A stretch of DNA of 37,943 nt from Ruegeria sp. Alg231-54. Its GTDB lineage: Bacteria > Pseudomonadota > Alphaproteobacteria > Rhodobacterales > Rhodobacteraceae. The position numbers and the translations under genes were made by a program. The notes below the pieces were generated by a model that was given only the letters and a program-made list of their open reading frames with translations, had not been told where the DNA came from and searched no databases. Positions 22,717 to 31,751 of this stretch are shown one piece after another (the first letter of the stretch is position 1; each line of letters opens with the position of its first letter). The DNA lies in contig NZ_FREZ01000021.1 in NCBI RefSeq assembly GCF_900143525.1, positions 1 through 37,943 on the forward strand, written 5' to 3'.

Positions 22717-25371
22717 ATGAAAGACCTCGAACCCGATATCGACCCGGTAGAAAGTCAGGAATGGCAGGACGCCATTGAAGACGTGATTGAACGGGACGGT
22801 GCGAACCGTGCGCATTTCCTGTTGGACAAGGCCGTGCAGAAGGCCCGCGCCGCCGGGGCGACGCTGCCGTTTTCGGCTACGACGCCCTATCAGAATACCA
22901 TCCCGGTCGATGATCAGTACGCCTTTCCCGGCGATCCTGAGATGGAGTGGCGGATCCGTACGATCAACCGCTGGAACGCCATGGCCACCGTGGTTCGGCG
23001 CAACAAAGTCAGCAGCGAATATGGCGGCCACATTGCCTCCTTTGCCTCATCAGCTGTTATGTATGACGTGGGCCTGAACCACTTCTGGCGATCGAAATCG
23101 GCGATCCACGGTGGCGACCTGGTGTTTTTTCAAGGCCATGTGATCCCCGGCATCTATGCCCGGTCCTTCATGGAAGGGCGCATCACTGAAGAGCAGCTGG
23201 AAAACTTCCGGTCCGAGGTCGATGGCGGCGGGCTGTCCAGCTATCCGCACCCGTGGTTGATGCCGGATTACTGGCAGTTCCCGACGGTCTCGATGGGCTT
23301 GGGCCCGCTGATGGCGATCTATCAGGCGCGGTTCATGAAATACATGCACAACCGGGGTCATATCGACATGGCCGACCGTAAAGTGTGGTGCTTCCTCGGC
23401 GACGGCGAGATGGACGAACCCGAAAGCCGGGGTGCAATTGACCTGGCCGTGCGAGAAGGCCTGGATAACCTGATCTTCGTGATCAACTGCAACCTGCAAC
23501 GGCTCGACGGTCCGGTTCGCGGCAACGGCAAGATCGTGCAAGAACTTGAGGGCGACTTCCGCGGTGCGGGCTGGAACGTGATCAAGCTGCTTTGGGGTAA
23601 GGGCTGGGATCAGCTGCTGGAAAAAGACACCAGCGGGCGGTTGCGTCAGTTGATGGATGAAACCGTCGATGGCGACTACCAAACGTTCAAGTCGAAAGAC
23701 GGCGCTTATATCCGCGAACATTTCTTTGGGAAATACCCGGAAACCGCTGCTTTGGTCGAAGACTGGACCGACGATCAGATCTGGGCATTGCGCCGGGGCG
23801 GACATGACCCAGAAAAAGTCTATACCGCATTCAAGCGCGCGACCGAGAACGAGGGCACGCCGACCTGCCTGCTGGTGAAAACCGTCAAGGGCTACGGCAT
23901 GGGCTCGGCCGGTGAGGGGCAGAACACCACCCACCAGCAAAAGAAACTGGCCGAAGATCAGTTGCGTGCGTTCCGTGATCGGTTCCAGATCCCGGTCAGT
24001 GACGAAGACCTGCCCAACGCGCCGTTTGTGTCGTTGAACAATGCACAAAAGGCTTATCTGGCCGATCGACGCAAGGCTTTGGGTGGTGAGTTCCCCAAAC
24101 GCGACAGCAGTGCACCAGCGCTGGAAATCCCCGAGCTTTCCAAGTTCGAAGCGCAACTGAAGGGCACCGGTGATCGTGAGATTTCGACCACAATGGCCTT
24201 TGTCCGCATCCTGACCACGCTGCTGCGTGACAAGGGAATGGGCAAGAACGTGGTGCCGATCGTGCCGGACGAAAGCCGGACCTTTGGGATGGAGGGGCTG
24301 TTCCGCTCGGTCGGGATCTACAACCCGTCGGGTCAGAATTATACCCCTGAAGATGCTGATCAGATGATGTTCTATAAGGAAACGACCAACGGTCAGGTCC
24401 TGCAGGAAGGCATCAACGAGGCTGGCGCCATGGCCGATTGGATTGCGGCAGCGACTGCGTATTCCAATCACGGCGTACCGATGATCCCGTTCTTCATCTA
24501 CTACTCGATGTTTGGCTTCCAGCGCATCGGTGATCTGGCCTGGGCGGCTGGTGATAGTCGTGCGCGGGGTTTCATGCTGGGCGGTACAGCTGGTCGGACG
24601 ACGCTGAACGGTGAAGGTCTTCAACACGAGGATGGCCACAGCCACATTCTTGCGGGCACTATTCCGAACTGCATCACCTACGATCCGACCTTCAGCTATG
24701 AGGTTGCGGTGATCATCCAGAACGGTCTGCAGCGCATGTATGGCGATCAGGAAGATATCTATTTCTACCTGACCCTGATGAACGAAAACTATACGCACCC
24801 CGATATGCCGATGGGCGCGGAAGAGGGGATCATCAAGGGGCTGTATCGGTTTCAGGAAACCAAGAAGCCGGGCAAGAAGCACGTCAACCTGATGGGCTCG
24901 GGTACAATTCTGGTGCAGGCGATGAAAGCGGCGGAATTGCTGAAGAAGGATTTCGGCGTGACGTCTGATATCTGGTCGGCCACCTCGTTCAACGAATTGG
25001 CCCGTGACGGACAGGATGCGGCACGCGCCAACCGTCTGGACCCGCTGGCAGAGGAACGTGTGCCTTACGTGACCGAACAGTTTTCAAAGGCCAAAGGTCC
25101 GATCATTGCAGCCACTGACTATATGAAGAACTACGCCGAGCAGATCCGCGCCTTTGTGCCGGGCCGCTATTCCGTGCTGGGCACGGATGGCTATGGCCGT
25201 TCGGACAGCCGGGTGAACTTGCGCCGGTTCTTTGAGGTCGACGCCAATCATATCGCAGCGGCGGCAATGGTCGATCTGTTTCGCGAAGGTGCGGTGACCA
25301 AGGCTGAGCTCGAGAAGGCGCTCAAGACATATGAAATCGACGGCGACAAGCCGAACCCCCGGTTGGTTTAA
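22717..25371 (+). CDS. aceE: Pyruvate dehydrogenase E1 component, homodimeric (AceE)
   Basis: 884 residues, matching the large single-chain E1 of gammaproteobacteria (about 887) and not the split alpha/beta E1 common in alphaproteobacteria. The thiamine diphosphate motif GDG (228-230) followed by NCN (257-259) is intact, and VRIRTINRW-like and SSYPHPWLMPDYWQFPTVSMG segments are typical. It decarboxylates pyruvate and loads the lipoyl group of E2. The gene starts 38 bases after phaB with AAAGGA as ribosome site and is 27 bases before aceF, so all are probably co-transcribed. Confidence 0.96.
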   Translation: MKDLEPDIDPVESQEWQDAIEDVIERDGANRAHFLLDKAVQKARAAGATLPFSATTPYQNTIPVDDQYAFPGDPEMEWRIRTINRWNAMATVVRRNKVSSEYGGHIASFASSAVMYDVGLNHFWRSKSAIHGGDLVFFQGHVIPGIYARSFMEGRITEEQLENFRSEVDGGGLSSYPHPWLMPDYWQFPTVSMGLGPLMAIYQARFMKYMHNRGHIDMADRKVWCFLGDGEMDEPESRGAIDLAVREGLDNLIFVINCNLQRLDGPVRGNGKIVQELEGDFRGAGWNVIKLLWGKGWDQLLEKDTSGRLRQLMDETVDGDYQTFKSKDGAYIREHFFGKYPETAALVEDWTDDQIWALRRGGHDPEKVYTAFKRATENEGTPTCLLVKTVKGYGMGSAGEGQNTTHQQKKLAEDQLRAFRDRFQIPVSDEDLPNAPFVSLNNAQKAYLADRRKALGGEFPKRDSSAPALEIPELSKFEAQLKGTGDREISTTMAFVRILTTLLRDKGMGKNVVPIVPDESRTFGMEGLFRSVGIYNPSGQNYTPEDADQMMFYKETTNGQVLQEGINEAGAMADWIAAATAYSNHGVPMIPFFIYYSMFGFQRIGDLAWAAGDSRARGFMLGGTAGRTTLNGEGLQHEDGHSHILAGTIPNCITYDPTFSYEVAVIIQNGLQRMYGDQEDIYFYLTLMNENYTHPDMPMGAEEGIIKGLYRFQETKKPGKKHVNLMGSGTILVQAMKAAELLKKDFGVTSDIWSATSFNELARDGQDAARANRLDPLAEERVPYVTEQFSKAKGPIIAATDYMKNYAEQIRAFVPGRYSVLGTDGYGRSDSRVNLRRFFEVDANHIAAAAMVDLFREGAVTKAELEKALKTYEIDGDKPNPRLV

Positions 25372-25398
25372 GGCCACGGGGCACGAGGAGACGTAGAA

Positions 25399-26646
25399 AT
25401 GGCAATCGAAGTAACAGTCCCGGATATCGGGGATTTTGCGGATGTCCCGGTGATCGGCATCTTGGTCTCGGTCGGTGATACCGTCGCAGCCGAGGACCCC
25501 CTGATCGAATTGGAAAGCGACAAGGCCACGATGGAGGTTCCGTCCCCTGCCGCGGGTGTCGTCAAGGAAATCAAAGTGTCCGAGGGCGACAACGTTTCCG
25601 AAGGCGCGCTGATCCTGCTGCTGGAAGGCGAGGGGGCACCTACCGCCCCGGCCGAGGCCGCGCCCACGGTCGCACCGGCACCTGCGGCTGCCCCCGCACC
25701 AGCCACCCCGGCGGCGCCGGTGATGGACCAAGGGTTCGGCAAGGCCCATGCCTCGCCATCGGTGCGCGCCTTTGCCCGTCAGCTGGACATTGACCTGTCC
25801 AAGGTCAACGGCTCGGGCCGCAAGGGTCGTATCCTGCGCGAGGACGTCACCAAGTTCCTCAAATCCACGACTGCGGCCGCTCCGGCTGCTGCAGGTGCAT
25901 CGGGTGGCATGGGTATCCCGCCGATCCCGGTTGTCGATTTCTCAAAGTTCGGCCCGGTCGAAGACGTGGAAATGCCTCGGATCAAAAAGCTGTCTGGCCC
26001 TGCGTTGCATCGGTCATGGCTCAACATCCCACATGTCACCCATAATGATGAGGCCGACATCACCGAGCTGGACAAATACCGCAAGGAAATGGACACGATG
26101 GCCAAGGAAGAAGGCTATCGCGTCACATTGCTGAGCTTTGTGGTCAAGGCCTCGGTCAATGCGCTGAAACAGCATTGGGAGTTCAACTCGTCGATCCACC
26201 CCGACGGCGACAAGCTGATCCGCAAATCTTACTACAATATAGGCTTTGCTGCAGACACGCCGAACGGCCTGGTTGTTCCGGTCATCAAAGATGCGGATCG
26301 TAAGGGCATTGTCGAGATCTCCAAGGATCTGATGGAGCTGTCGGGCAAGGCGCGTGCAGGTGAGCTGAAATCGAACGACATGCAGGGCGCGACGTTCACG
26401 ATCTCGTCGCTGGGCGGTATCGGTGGCACCCATTTCACTCCGATCGTCAACGCGCCCGAGGTGGCCATTCTGGGCCTGACCCGGTCGAAGATGGCTCCGG
26501 TCTGGAATGGCGAAGAATTCGTGCCGCGCCTGATGCAGCCCTTGTCTCTCAGCTATGACCACCGTGCCGTTGATGGCGCCTTGGCCGCGCGCTTCTGTGT
26601 GACGCTCAAGACGCTGTTGGGTGACATGCGCAAGTTGATGTGGTGA
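25399..26646 (+). CDS. aceF: Dihydrolipoyl acetyltransferase E2 (AceF)
   Basis: 415 residues in three parts. One lipoyl domain (1-80) has the lipoylated Lys42 in ESDKATMEVPSP. After an Ala/Pro linker comes a peripheral-subunit-binding domain (about 115-150, SPSVRAFARQLDIDLSKV). The catalytic domain (about 185-415) carries His388 and Asp392 in SYDHRAVDGA. It makes acetyl-CoA and forms the core of the complex. E. coli AceF has three lipoyl domains; one is present here, with a second kind carried by the neighbouring lpd. An 11-bp gap leads to lpd. Confidence 0.95.
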   Translation: MAIEVTVPDIGDFADVPVIGILVSVGDTVAAEDPLIELESDKATMEVPSPAAGVVKEIKVSEGDNVSEGALILLLEGEGAPTAPAEAAPTVAPAPAAAPAPATPAAPVMDQGFGKAHASPSVRAFARQLDIDLSKVNGSGRKGRILREDVTKFLKSTTAAAPAAAGASGGMGIPPIPVVDFSKFGPVEDVEMPRIKKLSGPALHRSWLNIPHVTHNDEADITELDKYRKEMDTMAKEEGYRVTLLSFVVKASVNALKQHWEFNSSIHPDGDKLIRKSYYNIGFAADTPNGLVVPVIKDADRKGIVEISKDLMELSGKARAGELKSNDMQGATFTISSLGGIGGTHFTPIVNAPEVAILGLTRSKMAPVWNGEEFVPRLMQPLSLSYDHRAVDGALAARFCVTLKTLLGDMRKLMW

Positions 26647-26657
26647 GGAGAGATCAG

Positions 26658-28388
26658 ATGGACGTCAAAGTACCCGATATCGGTGATTTCTCCGATGTGC
26701 CCGTGCTCAGCATTCTTGTCTCGGTTGGTGATACCGTCGCCGCCGAAGACCCGCTGATCGAACTGGAATCCGACAAGGCCACGATGGAGGTTCCGTCCCC
26801 CGCCGATGGCAAGGTCGTCTGGATTGCCGTTGCCGAAGGTGACAATGTCTCGGAAGGCGCGCTGATCCTGACACTGGAAACCGCCGACAGTGCAACACCC
26901 GAGGCCGCGCCAGCCGAGGCACCCGCCGCACCGCAGGCTGTGGCCGCCACCGGCACTGCAGCCGGGCAGGGCGACATACATGCCGAAGTGGTCGTGCTGG
27001 GTTCTGGCCCCGGTGGTTACACCGCAGCCTTCCGCGCCGCAGATCTGGGCAAAAAGGTTGTAATGATCGAGCGCAATCCGACGCTGGGCGGTGTCTGCCT
27101 GAACGTGGGCTGTATCCCTTCGAAGGCGTTGTTGCACGTGGCAAAGGTCATCACCGAGGCCGAAGAGATGGGCGCACATGGTGTCAGCTTTGGCAAGCCC
27201 AAGATTGACCTGGACGAATTGCGCGCCTTCAAAGACAGCGTTGTCGGCAAACTGACCGGCGGTTTGGACGGTTTGTCCAAGGGTCGCAAGGTTCAGATCG
27301 TGCGCGGCTACGGTCGCTTCTCGGGTCCGAACATGATTGAGGTCGTGGGCGATGACGGAATGACAACGGTTTCCTTTGACCAATGCATCATTGCGGCGGG
27401 ATCTGAACCGGTTGAGCTGCCCTTTCTCCCCCATGATGACGACCGCGTGATCGACTCGACCGGTGCGCTGGAACTGGCGGATGTTCCAAAGCGGATGCTG
27501 GTTCTGGGCGGCGGTATCATCGGTCTGGAGATGGCTTGCGTTTATGACGCGCTGGGCTCGGACATCACCGTGGTCGAGTTGATGGATCAGATTATCCCTG
27601 GTGCGGACAAGGATATCGTTAAACCTCTGATGACCCGCATCAAGGGCCGGTACGAAAACATTTTCCTAAAGACCATGGTCACAGCGATTGAACCGTTGAA
27701 AAAGGGCCTCATGGTCACGTTCGAGGATGACAAGGGCGACAGCTTCACCGACACATTTGATAAGGTTCTGGTGGCTGTGGGACGCAAACCCAATGGCAAG
27801 CTGATCGACGCCGAAAAGGCCGGGGTCGCGGTGGATGAGCATGGGTTTATCGCCGTGGACAACCAATTGCGCACCGGCGTGCCGCATATCTTCGCCATCG
27901 GTGACTTGGTCGGCCAGCCGATGCTGGCGCACAAGGCCGTGCACGAAGGCAAGGTTGCAGCCGAGGTTGCCGCCGGTCACAAGCGGTTCTTCGACGCGAA
28001 ACTGATCCCTTCGGTCGCCTATACCGACCCGGAAGTGGCTTGGTGCGGCCTGACTGAAACCGACGCCAAGGCTAAAGGGATCAAGGTCGAAAAAGGCGTG
28101 TTCCCGTGGGCCGCGTCGGGCAAATCTCTGTCCAATGGCCGATCCGAAGGCATCACCAAGCTGCTGTTCGATCCACAGGATCAGCGCATCGTTGGTGCCT
28201 GCATCGTCGGTACCAACGCCGGTGATCTGATCTCCGAGACTGCTCTGGCCATCGAAATGGGGGCGGACGCGGTCGATCTTGGTCACACGATCCACCCCCA
28301 CCCGACGCTGAGCGAGACAGTGAACTTCGCGGCCGAGATGTTCGAGGGCACGATCACCGATCTCATCCCACCCAAGAAACGCAGCTAG
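26658..28388 (+). CDS. lpdA: Dihydrolipoyl dehydrogenase E3 with N-terminal lipoyl domain (Lpd)
   Basis: 576 residues, about 100 longer than a plain E3 because residues 1-80 form a lipoyl domain (Lys40 in ESDKATMEVPSP). The rest is a normal FAD disulfide oxidoreductase: VVVLGSGPGGYTAAFRA binds FAD, the redox pair is Cys147 and Cys152 in GGVCLNVGCIPSK, and HPHPTLSE near the end contains the active-site histidine. It reoxidises dihydrolipoamide and makes NADH. The ATG at 26658 has GAGGAG before it. Its lipoyl domain shares an identical 30-bp DNA stretch with aceF. pntA begins four bases after the stop. Confidence 0.95.
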   Translation: MDVKVPDIGDFSDVPVLSILVSVGDTVAAEDPLIELESDKATMEVPSPADGKVVWIAVAEGDNVSEGALILTLETADSATPEAAPAEAPAAPQAVAATGTAAGQGDIHAEVVVLGSGPGGYTAAFRAADLGKKVVMIERNPTLGGVCLNVGCIPSKALLHVAKVITEAEEMGAHGVSFGKPKIDLDELRAFKDSVVGKLTGGLDGLSKGRKVQIVRGYGRFSGPNMIEVVGDDGMTTVSFDQCIIAAGSEPVELPFLPHDDDRVIDSTGALELADVPKRMLVLGGGIIGLEMACVYDALGSDITVVELMDQIIPGADKDIVKPLMTRIKGRYENIFLKTMVTAIEPLKKGLMVTFEDDKGDSFTDTFDKVLVAVGRKPNGKLIDAEKAGVAVDEHGFIAVDNQLRTGVPHIFAIGDLVGQPMLAHKAVHEGKVAAEVAAGHKRFFDAKLIPSVAYTDPEVAWCGLTETDAKAKGIKVEKGVFPWAASGKSLSNGRSEGITKLLFDPQDQRIVGACIVGTNAGDLISETALAIEMGADAVDLGHTIHPHPTLSETVNFAAEMFEGTITDLIPPKKRS

Positions 28389-28392
28389 GATC

Positions 28393-29970
28393 ATGGCGAT
28401 GAAGATAGGCACACCGAGAGAGAATTTTGACGGTGAAAACCGTGTTGCGATGACGCCAGAGTCTGCGTTGCAGCTTCAGAAGTTGGGCTATGAGTGTCTG
28501 ATTGAGAAGGGTGCTGGTGCTGCGGCCGGGTTTTCGGATGCGTCGTATGAGGCAGCGGGGGTTGAGGTCGTCAAGACGGCTGCGTCGCTGTGGAAGCAGG
28601 CCGACATTGTTGCCAAGGTGCGTCAGCCGAACGAGGCTGAGCTGAAGCGTCTGACCAAGGGTAAGACGTTGATTTCCTTCTTCAACCCTGCGGGGAATGA
28701 AGGGGGGATGGAAGCGGCCAAGGCCAAGGGTGCCAATGTCATCGCCATGGAAATGGTGCCGCGGATCAGCCGCGCGCAGAAGATGGATGCGCTGTCGTCG
28801 ATGGCCAATATCGCCGGTTACCGCGCGGTGATCGAGGCGGGCAACAACTTTGGCCGCTTTTTCACCGGTCAGGTGACGGCTGCCGGTAAGGTTCCGCCTG
28901 CGAAGGTACTGATCGTTGGGGCCGGTGTGGCTGGTCTGGCGGCCATCGGCACCTCGACCTCGCTGGGCGCGATTACCTACGCGTTCGACGTGCGCCCCGA
29001 AGTGGCCGAACAGGTCGAATCGATGGGGGCCGAGTTCGTCTATCTGGATTTCAGTGAGGATCAGCAGGACGGTGCCGCCACCGGCGGTTATGCCAGTGTT
29101 CAATCCGAGGAATTCCGCGAGGCGCAGCTGGCCAAGTTCCGCGAACTGGCACCCGAGATAGACATCGTGATCACCACCGCGCTGATCCCCAACCGCGAAG
29201 CGCCCGAGCTTTGGACCAAGGATATGGTCGAGGCGATGAAGCCGGGTTCGGTCATCGTTGACCTTGCGGCGGAAAAGGGCGGCAACTGCAAGCTGACCGT
29301 GGCGGATGAGAAGATCGTGACCGACAATGGCGTGACCATCATCGGCTATACCGACTTCCCCAGCCGGATGGCGGCGCAATCCTCGTCTTTGTACGCGACC
29401 AATATCCGTCACATGATGACCGACCTGACGCCTGAAAAGGACGGTCAGATCAATCACGACATGGAAGATGACGTGATCCGCGGTGCGACTGTGACATTTG
29501 AAGGCGACATCACCTTCCCGCCACCGCCGCCCAAAGTGCAGGCGATCGCGGCGCAGAAGAAACCGGAAGTCAAGGAACTGACCCCGGAAGAGAAAAAGGC
29601 GCAGGAGGTTGCGGCCTTCAAGGCGCAGACCAAACAGCAGTTCACTCTGCTGGGGGTTGGTGGCGCGCTGATGCTGTTGGTGGGGCTGATCGCTCCGGCC
29701 AGCTTCATGCAGCACTTCATCGTCTTTGTGCTGGCCATTTTTGTGGGCTTCCAGGTGATCTGGGGCGTCGCGCACAGCCTGCACACACCGCTGATGGCGA
29801 TCACCAACGCGATCTCGTCGATCATCATCGTTGGGGCTGTGATGCAGATCGGATCGGGGTCGATCCTGGTCATTCTGCTGGCGGCGCTGTCCATCTTCAT
29901 GGCCGGGATCAACATCTTCGGCGGCTTCCTCGTAACCCGGCGCATGCTCGCCATGTTCCAGAAATCTTAA
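28393..29970 (+). CDS. pntA: NAD(P) transhydrogenase alpha subunit (PntA)
   Basis: 525 residues, the full-length E. coli-type alpha subunit. The N-terminal NAD(H)-binding domain I opens with MKIGTPRENFDGENRVAMTP and contains VLIVGAGVAGLAAIGT. A linker with a PPPPP-like and Lys/Glu-rich stretch near residues 375-415 follows, then membrane helices to the end (LGVGGALMLLVGLIAP and on). With PntB it uses the proton gradient to reduce NADP+ with NADH. Many alphaproteobacteria split this protein in two; here it is fused. It starts four bases after lpd, an unusual tie between NADH production and its conversion to NADPH. Confidence 0.95.
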   Translation: MAMKIGTPRENFDGENRVAMTPESALQLQKLGYECLIEKGAGAAAGFSDASYEAAGVEVVKTAASLWKQADIVAKVRQPNEAELKRLTKGKTLISFFNPAGNEGGMEAAKAKGANVIAMEMVPRISRAQKMDALSSMANIAGYRAVIEAGNNFGRFFTGQVTAAGKVPPAKVLIVGAGVAGLAAIGTSTSLGAITYAFDVRPEVAEQVESMGAEFVYLDFSEDQQDGAATGGYASVQSEEFREAQLAKFRELAPEIDIVITTALIPNREAPELWTKDMVEAMKPGSVIVDLAAEKGGNCKLTVADEKIVTDNGVTIIGYTDFPSRMAAQSSSLYATNIRHMMTDLTPEKDGQINHDMEDDVIRGATVTFEGDITFPPPPPKVQAIAAQKKPEVKELTPEEKKAQEVAAFKAQTKQQFTLLGVGGALMLLVGLIAPASFMQHFIVFVLAIFVGFQVIWGVAHSLHTPLMAITNAISSIIIVGAVMQIGSGSILVILLAALSIFMAGINIFGGFLVTRRMLAMFQKS

Positions 29971-29983
29971 GGAGGCCGGGCAC

Positions 29984-31438
29984 ATGGAATTTGGCTTCAC
30001 TACTGCCGCCTACGTTGTTGCGGCTGTTCTGTTCATCCTTTCGCTCGGCGGCCTGTCGAACCAGGAAAGCGCCAAGCGCGCGGTCTGGTATGGCATCGTC
30101 GGTATGGCGCTGGCGGTCTTCGCCACGCTGGTTGGTCCCGGTTCGGGTCTGTGGCTGCTGTCGCTGCTGCTGATCGCGGGCGGTGGTCTGATCGGTCAAT
30201 ACGTTGCACAGCGCGTGCAGATGACCGAGATGCCGCAGCTGGTGGCCGCGATGCACTCGCTGGTTGGTCTGGCAGCGGTGTTCGTCGGATACAACGCGCA
30301 TTTTGAAGTTCTGAACGTCGCCGAGGTGATGGCGGTCTCGGATGCATCGAAAGAAGTTCTGTACACGGGCCTCGGAGGGTTTGCCAAACTGATCGCCAAG
30401 AAAACCCCGGCGGAATTGTCGATCCTGCATGTCGAACTGTTCCTGGGCGTCTTCATCGGTGCGATCACCTTTACCGGGTCGGTCGTGGCTTATGGCAAGC
30501 TGGCGGGCAAGGTGACGTCTGCGGCGACCAAGCTGCCCGGCGGCCATGCGCTGAACGCGGCGGCGGCGGGATTGTCGCTGATCTGCCTGATCTGGTACAC
30601 CGCATCGGGCGGCTTCTTCCCGCTGTTCCTGATGACGCTGGCGGCGCTGTTCATCGGCTATCACCTGATCATGGGCATCGGCGGTGCCGACATGCCGGTG
30701 GTTGTGTCGATGCTGAACAGCTACTCGGGCTGGGCCGCTGCGGCGATCGGCTTCAGCCTCGGTAACGACCTGCTGATCGTGGTTGGTGCGCTGGTGGGCT
30801 CGTCGGGTGCAATCCTGTCCTACATCATGTGCAAGGCGATGAACCGTCATTTTGTCAGCGTGATCCTGGGCGGCTTTGGTGGCCCACAAGGTGAACAGAT
30901 GGCGGTTGAGGGCGAGCAGATCGCCATCGAAGCCGACGGTGTGGCCGCAGCGCTGAACGATGCTGACAGCGTGGTGATCATCCCCGGCTACGGCATGGCG
31001 GTGGCGCAGGCACAGCAATCGGTGTCCGAACTGGTCCGCAAGCTGCGGGCGCAGGGCAAGAATGTGCGCTTTGCGATCCACCCGGTCGCGGGCCGTCTGC
31101 CTGGCCACATGAACGTGCTGCTGGCCGAGGCGAAGGTGCCATACGACATCGTGCTGGAAATGGACGAGATCAACGACGACTTCCCCGAAACGGATGTGGC
31201 CATCGTTATCGGCTCGAACGACATCGTGAACCCTGCGGCGCAGGAAGACCCCAACAGCCCCATCGCCGGCATGCCGGTTCTGGAATGCTGGAAGGCCAAG
31301 CAGGTCTTCGTGTCCAAACGCGGCCAAGGCACCGGGTACTCGGGCATCGAAAACCCGCTGTTCTTCAAAGAAAACACCCGCATGTTCTATGGCGATGCAA
31401 AGGCAAGCCTCGACAAACTACTGCCTATGATCGAATAA
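29984..31438 (+). CDS. pntB: NAD(P) transhydrogenase beta subunit (PntB)
   Basis: 484 residues. The first half is hydrophobic, with several spans (domain II), including GGADMPVVVSMLNSYSGWAA. The C-terminal NADP(H)-binding domain III carries VIIPGYGMAVAQAQ, IHPVAGRLPGHMNVLLAEA and IVIGSNDIVNPAAQEDPNSP. It completes the proton-pumping transhydrogenase with PntA. A GGAGG site lies ahead of the ATG, 13 bases after pntA. It is the last gene of the apparent phaB-aceEF-lpd-pntAB operon. Confidence 0.96.
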   Translation: MEFGFTTAAYVVAAVLFILSLGGLSNQESAKRAVWYGIVGMALAVFATLVGPGSGLWLLSLLLIAGGGLIGQYVAQRVQMTEMPQLVAAMHSLVGLAAVFVGYNAHFEVLNVAEVMAVSDASKEVLYTGLGGFAKLIAKKTPAELSILHVELFLGVFIGAITFTGSVVAYGKLAGKVTSAATKLPGGHALNAAAAGLSLICLIWYTASGGFFPLFLMTLAALFIGYHLIMGIGGADMPVVVSMLNSYSGWAAAAIGFSLGNDLLIVVGALVGSSGAILSYIMCKAMNRHFVSVILGGFGGPQGEQMAVEGEQIAIEADGVAAALNDADSVVIIPGYGMAVAQAQQSVSELVRKLRAQGKNVRFAIHPVAGRLPGHMNVLLAEAKVPYDIVLEMDEINDDFPETDVAIVIGSNDIVNPAAQEDPNSPIAGMPVLECWKAKQVFVSKRGQGTGYSGIENPLFFKENTRMFYGDAKASLDKLLPMIE

Positions 31439-31570
31439 GCCGGGTTGGTTTGATCCAAGTTGCCTTGCGACCTGTAAAATCCGGCGCGTTCTTTGGAGCG
31501 GCAGATTGAGATTTGAAGCCGGTCTGTTCTGAACGTTGTCGGCGCGCGCCCGGCGATTCGGGGCATCCCG

Positions 31571-31590
31571 CCCTGGCTCTGGCGCCAGGG
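31571..31590 (+). terminator. Hairpin after pntB
   Basis: CCCTGGC and GCCAGGG form a perfect 7-bp stem with a six-base loop, 132 bases after the pntB stop. No T-run follows, so it is only a possible terminator. Confidence 0.4.
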
Positions 31591-31645
31591 ACCTATGTGC
31601 AGGTCAAGGCAAGCGGTTGATTCCAAATCATTCTGTGAAGATTTT

Positions 31646-31686
31646 CTGCATTGCAGCAAGAAAATTCTTGCAATGCTGCAATGCGG
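31646..31686. promoter_or_regulatory. PhaR-type operator cluster upstream of phaP
   Basis: CTGCATTGCAG (31646-31656) fits the CTGC-N3-GCAG site described for PhaR of Paracoccus and Rhodobacter exactly. CTGCAATGCGG (31676-31686) fits with one mismatch. Around them, GCATTGCAGCA and TGCTGCAATGC form an 11-bp inverted repeat, with a second dyad (CAAGAA/TTCTTG) inside. PhaR encoded downstream is the likely binder. Confidence 0.75.
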
Positions 31687-31751
31687 CATCCATATTGTCG
31701 TCAAGCTGATGAAAACCGGGGTGGGCCCGGTTCGGCAAAAGGATTTTAGAC

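Larger units (their letters stand above)
31439..31751. other. Gap between pntB and phaP, no gene
   Basis: A 313-bp stretch without a convincing coding region. It holds a hairpin at 31571-31590 and the PhaR-type operator cluster at 31646-31686. The phaP ribosome site (AAAGGA) is at its right end. In many Rhodobacterales the PHB synthase gene phaC lies directly before phaP; it is absent here. Confidence 0.7.

Noticed and set aside
23050..24882. Long open frame (610 codons) antisense to aceE
   Set aside because: It mirrors aceE, whose motifs and length are certain. The antisense product shows no domain and reflects GC-rich codon bias.
28363..30000. Open frame of 545 codons antisense to pntA
   Set aside because: Composition is rich in His, Arg and Gly with no recognisable motif; it is a shadow of pntA.
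29909..31327. Open frame of 472 codons antisense to pntB
   Set aside because: Low-complexity His/Gln/Arg-rich translation, a shadow of pntB.
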